A stretch of 64,000 nt of DNA from contig MVIG01000003.1 of NCBI GenBank assembly GCA_002086835.1, positions 248,001 through 312,000 on the forward strand, given 5' to 3'. Each line of letters begins with the position of its first letter. Position 1 is the stretch's first letter. The notes beneath the pieces were generated by a model. That model had not been told where the DNA came from. It worked only from the letters and a program-made list of their open reading frames with translations, and did not search any database. Shown in pieces: positions 61,645 through 64,000 of the stretch. Position numbers and translations under genes: made by a program. This DNA comes from Mycolicibacterium porcinum. GTDB lineage: Bacteria > Actinomycetota > Actinomycetes > Mycobacteriales > Mycobacteriaceae.

Positions 61645-62661
61645 TTAGGCGACCGAGACCAGGTGCTCGCGCTGCGGCTCGCTACGGTAACGGCTCGGCG
61701 GCCCGTCGATCTTGCAGATCCGCCACATCAGCTTGGCGATCGGGTTCATGAGGCCGGTGTCGTGGCACAGCATCCGGACGTCGCCGAACATGTCCCGCAG
61801 CATCTTGCGCGATTCGGGCGAACCGAAGAAGAGCTCCTTGCGCACCGAGCGCGGGATGTCGAATTCCTTCCAGAACGCCCGCGGCGGCACGATGATGGCC
61901 GAGCACAGGATGCGCATGGTCAGCGGCACGAACAGCGACAGGATCCAGCGCTGCCGGCGACGCAGGTTGGGCACCCGCTTGTGCAGGTACTGGTGCGCGA
62001 ACGAGATGTGGCGGGCCTCCTCGGCGACGTGGATCGCCATCACCCGCTCCATGATCGGATGCAGGGCCTTGCCCTCGCGCAGCACGTTCTTCTGCGTGTG
62101 ATCGATGGGCTCTTCACCGGCGAGGACACCGAAGAAGAACGGAATCGGCAGCGGGCCTGCGGCCAGCGGGATGAGCGGCTGCAGCCACTTGAGCAGCCGC
62201 GGCATGCCCGGCACATCCATGCCGATCCGGTTCACCATCTCCTGGAACATCAGGGTGTGGTTGCACTCCTCGACGGATTCGTGCAGGCAGTACCGGTATT
62301 CCGGCGAGCCGTTGGGCACCCAGAACGAGTACTCCATCAGGCCGCGGATCAGGATGTTCTCGAAGTGCAGGCCGACCTTGGCGACGTTGGCCTGGCGCCA
62401 CATGCCGATCTCGATCTGCCGCTCGACCGGCTGGGCCTGGTACCACGCGTGCCCGCCCATCGGGTCGGTCGCAGGCAGGATCCAGCGCGGATCGTTCGGG
62501 ATCACCGCGAACTCCGGCGAATCCCAGTCGATGTCCTTGTACGGGTTGAAGTTGCGCCGCACCGAGCCCTCGGACAGCGTGGAGAGCATCTCGACGTACT
62601 GGGTGTCATCGCTGACGTCCATGTTCTTGCGCCAACGCCTGACCATCTTGGTCCGAGCCAT
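61645..62661 (-). CDS. AurF-like diiron oxygenase (Rv0885-like)
   Basis: 338 aa, mainly helical. Iron ligand motifs as in AurF-type N-oxygenases: ESVEECNHTLMFQEMVNRIG and HVAEEARHISFAHQYLHKRV, with an earlier Glu in LHFENILIRGLMEYSFW and a late His region VRMLCHDTGLMNP. AurF converts aryl amines to nitro compounds; the mycobacterial relatives have unknown substrates. A site AGAGAGG precedes the ATG. Followed by fprB, as Rv0885-Rv0886 in M. tuberculosis. A hydrophobic stretch at about residues 170-190 could touch the membrane. Confidence 0.88.
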   Translation of the reverse strand: MARTKMVRRWRKNMDVSDDTQYVEMLSTLSEGSVRRNFNPYKDIDWDSPEFAVIPNDPRWILPATDPMGGHAWYQAQPVERQIEIGMWRQANVAKVGLHFENILIRGLMEYSFWVPNGSPEYRYCLHESVEECNHTLMFQEMVNRIGMDVPGMPRLLKWLQPLIPLAAGPLPIPFFFGVLAGEEPIDHTQKNVLREGKALHPIMERVMAIHVAEEARHISFAHQYLHKRVPNLRRRQRWILSLFVPLTMRILCSAIIVPPRAFWKEFDIPRSVRKELFFGSPESRKMLRDMFGDVRMLCHDTGLMNPIAKLMWRICKIDGPPSRYRSEPQREHLVSVA

Positions 62662-62783
62662 GTTGCAGACCTCTCTATACTCGTCTGAGGTTTACATCTA
62701 CCCACTTGTTGTACAAACGGTACCGCAGGTATCGAGTAAAAGTCCATGCCTGATTCCATAAGTTTGCCGACAGGTGGCCGCCC

Positions 62784-63548
62784 GTGTTCGCCCTGAAGAC
62801 CGAAGCCCAGGTAGAGGCGATGGCCGCGGCCGGCGCTGTGGTGGCCGACACACTCCGCACACTTGCTACAGAGGCCGCAGAAGGCCACACCACCGCCGAT
62901 CTCGACCGGATCGCCGCCGAAATCCTGGCCGCCCACGGCGCCACGTCACCGTTCCTCGACTACCACCCGCGCTGGGCATCCAGCCCGTTCCCGGCAGTGC
63001 TGTGTGTGAGCGTCAACGACGCCGTGGTGCACGGCATCCCCGACGGCACCGTCCTGGCCGACGGCGACCTGGTGTCGGTGGACTTCGGGGCGACCCTGAA
63101 CGGCTGGTGCGGCGACGCCGCCCGCAGCTTCGTGATCGGCACACCCCGGCCCGCCGATGCCGCACTGATCGAGGCGACGGACGCGGCGCTGGCCGCCGGG
63201 ATCGCCGCGGCGCGGCCCGGCAACACATTGGGCGACATCGGTCACGCCATCGCCACGGTGGCCCGGGAGGCCGGGTACGGCCTGCTCGCCAACCACGGCG
63301 GGCACGGCATCGGCCGCACCATGCACGAAGCACCGCACGTCCCCAACTCGGGACGGCCCGGCGAGGGCATGGCCTTGCAGCCCGGCCTGGTGATCGCGAT
63401 CGAACCGATGCTGATCGCCGACGGCACCACGGGCTACGTCCACGACCCCGACGGGTGGACACTGCGCAGCGCCACCGGGGCCCGCGCCGCCCACAGCGAG
63501 CACACTGTGGCCGTCACCACTGCCGGTGCCCGAATTTTGACGCGGTAG
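62784..63548 (+). CDS. map: Methionine aminopeptidase, type I
   Basis: 254 aa pita-bread fold with all five metal ligands: Asp in VSVDFGATL, Asp in CGDAARSF, His in GGHGIGRTMHE, Glu in AIEPML and Glu in HSEHTVAV. Removes the initiator Met. No N-terminal SH3-type extension, so closer to MapA than MapB. GTG start at 62784. M. tuberculosis has no such gene beside serC, so this may be an extra copy. Confidence 0.94.
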   Translation: MFALKTEAQVEAMAAAGAVVADTLRTLATEAAEGHTTADLDRIAAEILAAHGATSPFLDYHPRWASSPFPAVLCVSVNDAVVHGIPDGTVLADGDLVSVDFGATLNGWCGDAARSFVIGTPRPADAALIEATDAALAAGIAAARPGNTLGDIGHAIATVAREAGYGLLANHGGHGIGRTMHEAPHVPNSGRPGEGMALQPGLVIAIEPMLIADGTTGYVHDPDGWTLRSATGARAAHSEHTVAVTTAGARILTR

Positions 63549-63561
63549 CGGCCGACTTTAG

Positions 63562-64000
<439 letters not shown>

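Overview
The window is GC-rich actinobacterial DNA that I read as a rapidly growing mycobacterium (Mycolicibacterium-like). The evidence is gene order and protein content. Running backwards, the window follows the M. tuberculosis block Rv0884c to Rv0910: serC, a diiron oxygenase (Rv0885-like), fprB, citA, gltA2, an FAD oxidoreductase (Rv0897c-like), arfA/arfB/arfC, prrB/prrA, accD3, echA6, an MBL-fold hydrolase, ctpE and the Rv0909/Rv0910 toxin-antitoxin-like pair. These comparisons come from memory of the families and were not computed. Many genes start directly after a TANNNT -10 hexamer with a 6-7 nt spacer, the usual mark of mycobacterial leaderless transcription.

Layout. 0-2.75 kb: a cytochrome P450 with two small membrane proteins, followed by a decayed fumarate-reductase anchor relic (frdC-frdD fusion with a frameshift). 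2.8-9.3 kb: conserved core (SRPBCC/antitoxin pair, ctpE, MBL hydrolase, echA6, accD3). 9.4-39.0 kb: a block of about 30 kb inserted between accD3 and prrA relative to M. tuberculosis. It holds a YhgE-type export protein with a catalytically degenerate ABC-like ATPase; an M-box (Mg2+) riboswitch with a complex leader ahead of a MgtA P-type ATPase; an amine-catabolism cluster (aldehyde dehydrogenase, amino-acid/amine permease, copper amine oxidase, divergent second permease and IclR regulator) marked by five copies of an 11-bp sequence; a lipoprotein L-asparaginase; two acyl-CoA synthetases with a divergent GAF/LuxR regulator; an epoxide hydrolase; a DUF1254 protein; and three ABC exporters, two of them forming a heterodimer with one degenerate ATP site.

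39-64 kb: mostly core again. PrrAB two-component system, the arfABC operon, an FKBP-type isomerase, an FAD oxidoreductase, TetR/SnoaL-like and MarR/MFS pairs with visible operators, gltA2, an MFS exporter, pdxH divergent from citA, an aminoglycoside 2'-N-acetyltransferase of the AAC(2')-I type, a YkoEDC-like ECF transporter with a P-loop kinase, fprB, a diiron oxygenase, methionine aminopeptidase and the 5' part of serC, which runs off the end.

I saw no tRNA, rRNA, CRISPR array, insertion sequence or prophage. The parts most worth a second look are the mgtA leader (M-box, a proline-rich leader peptide resembling enterobacterial MgtL, a further small ORF and a hairpin), the mirror-image promoter shared by echA6 and accD3, the repeated ATTCTCATTTG sites, the degenerate ATPase beside YhgE, and the frdC-frdD relic.
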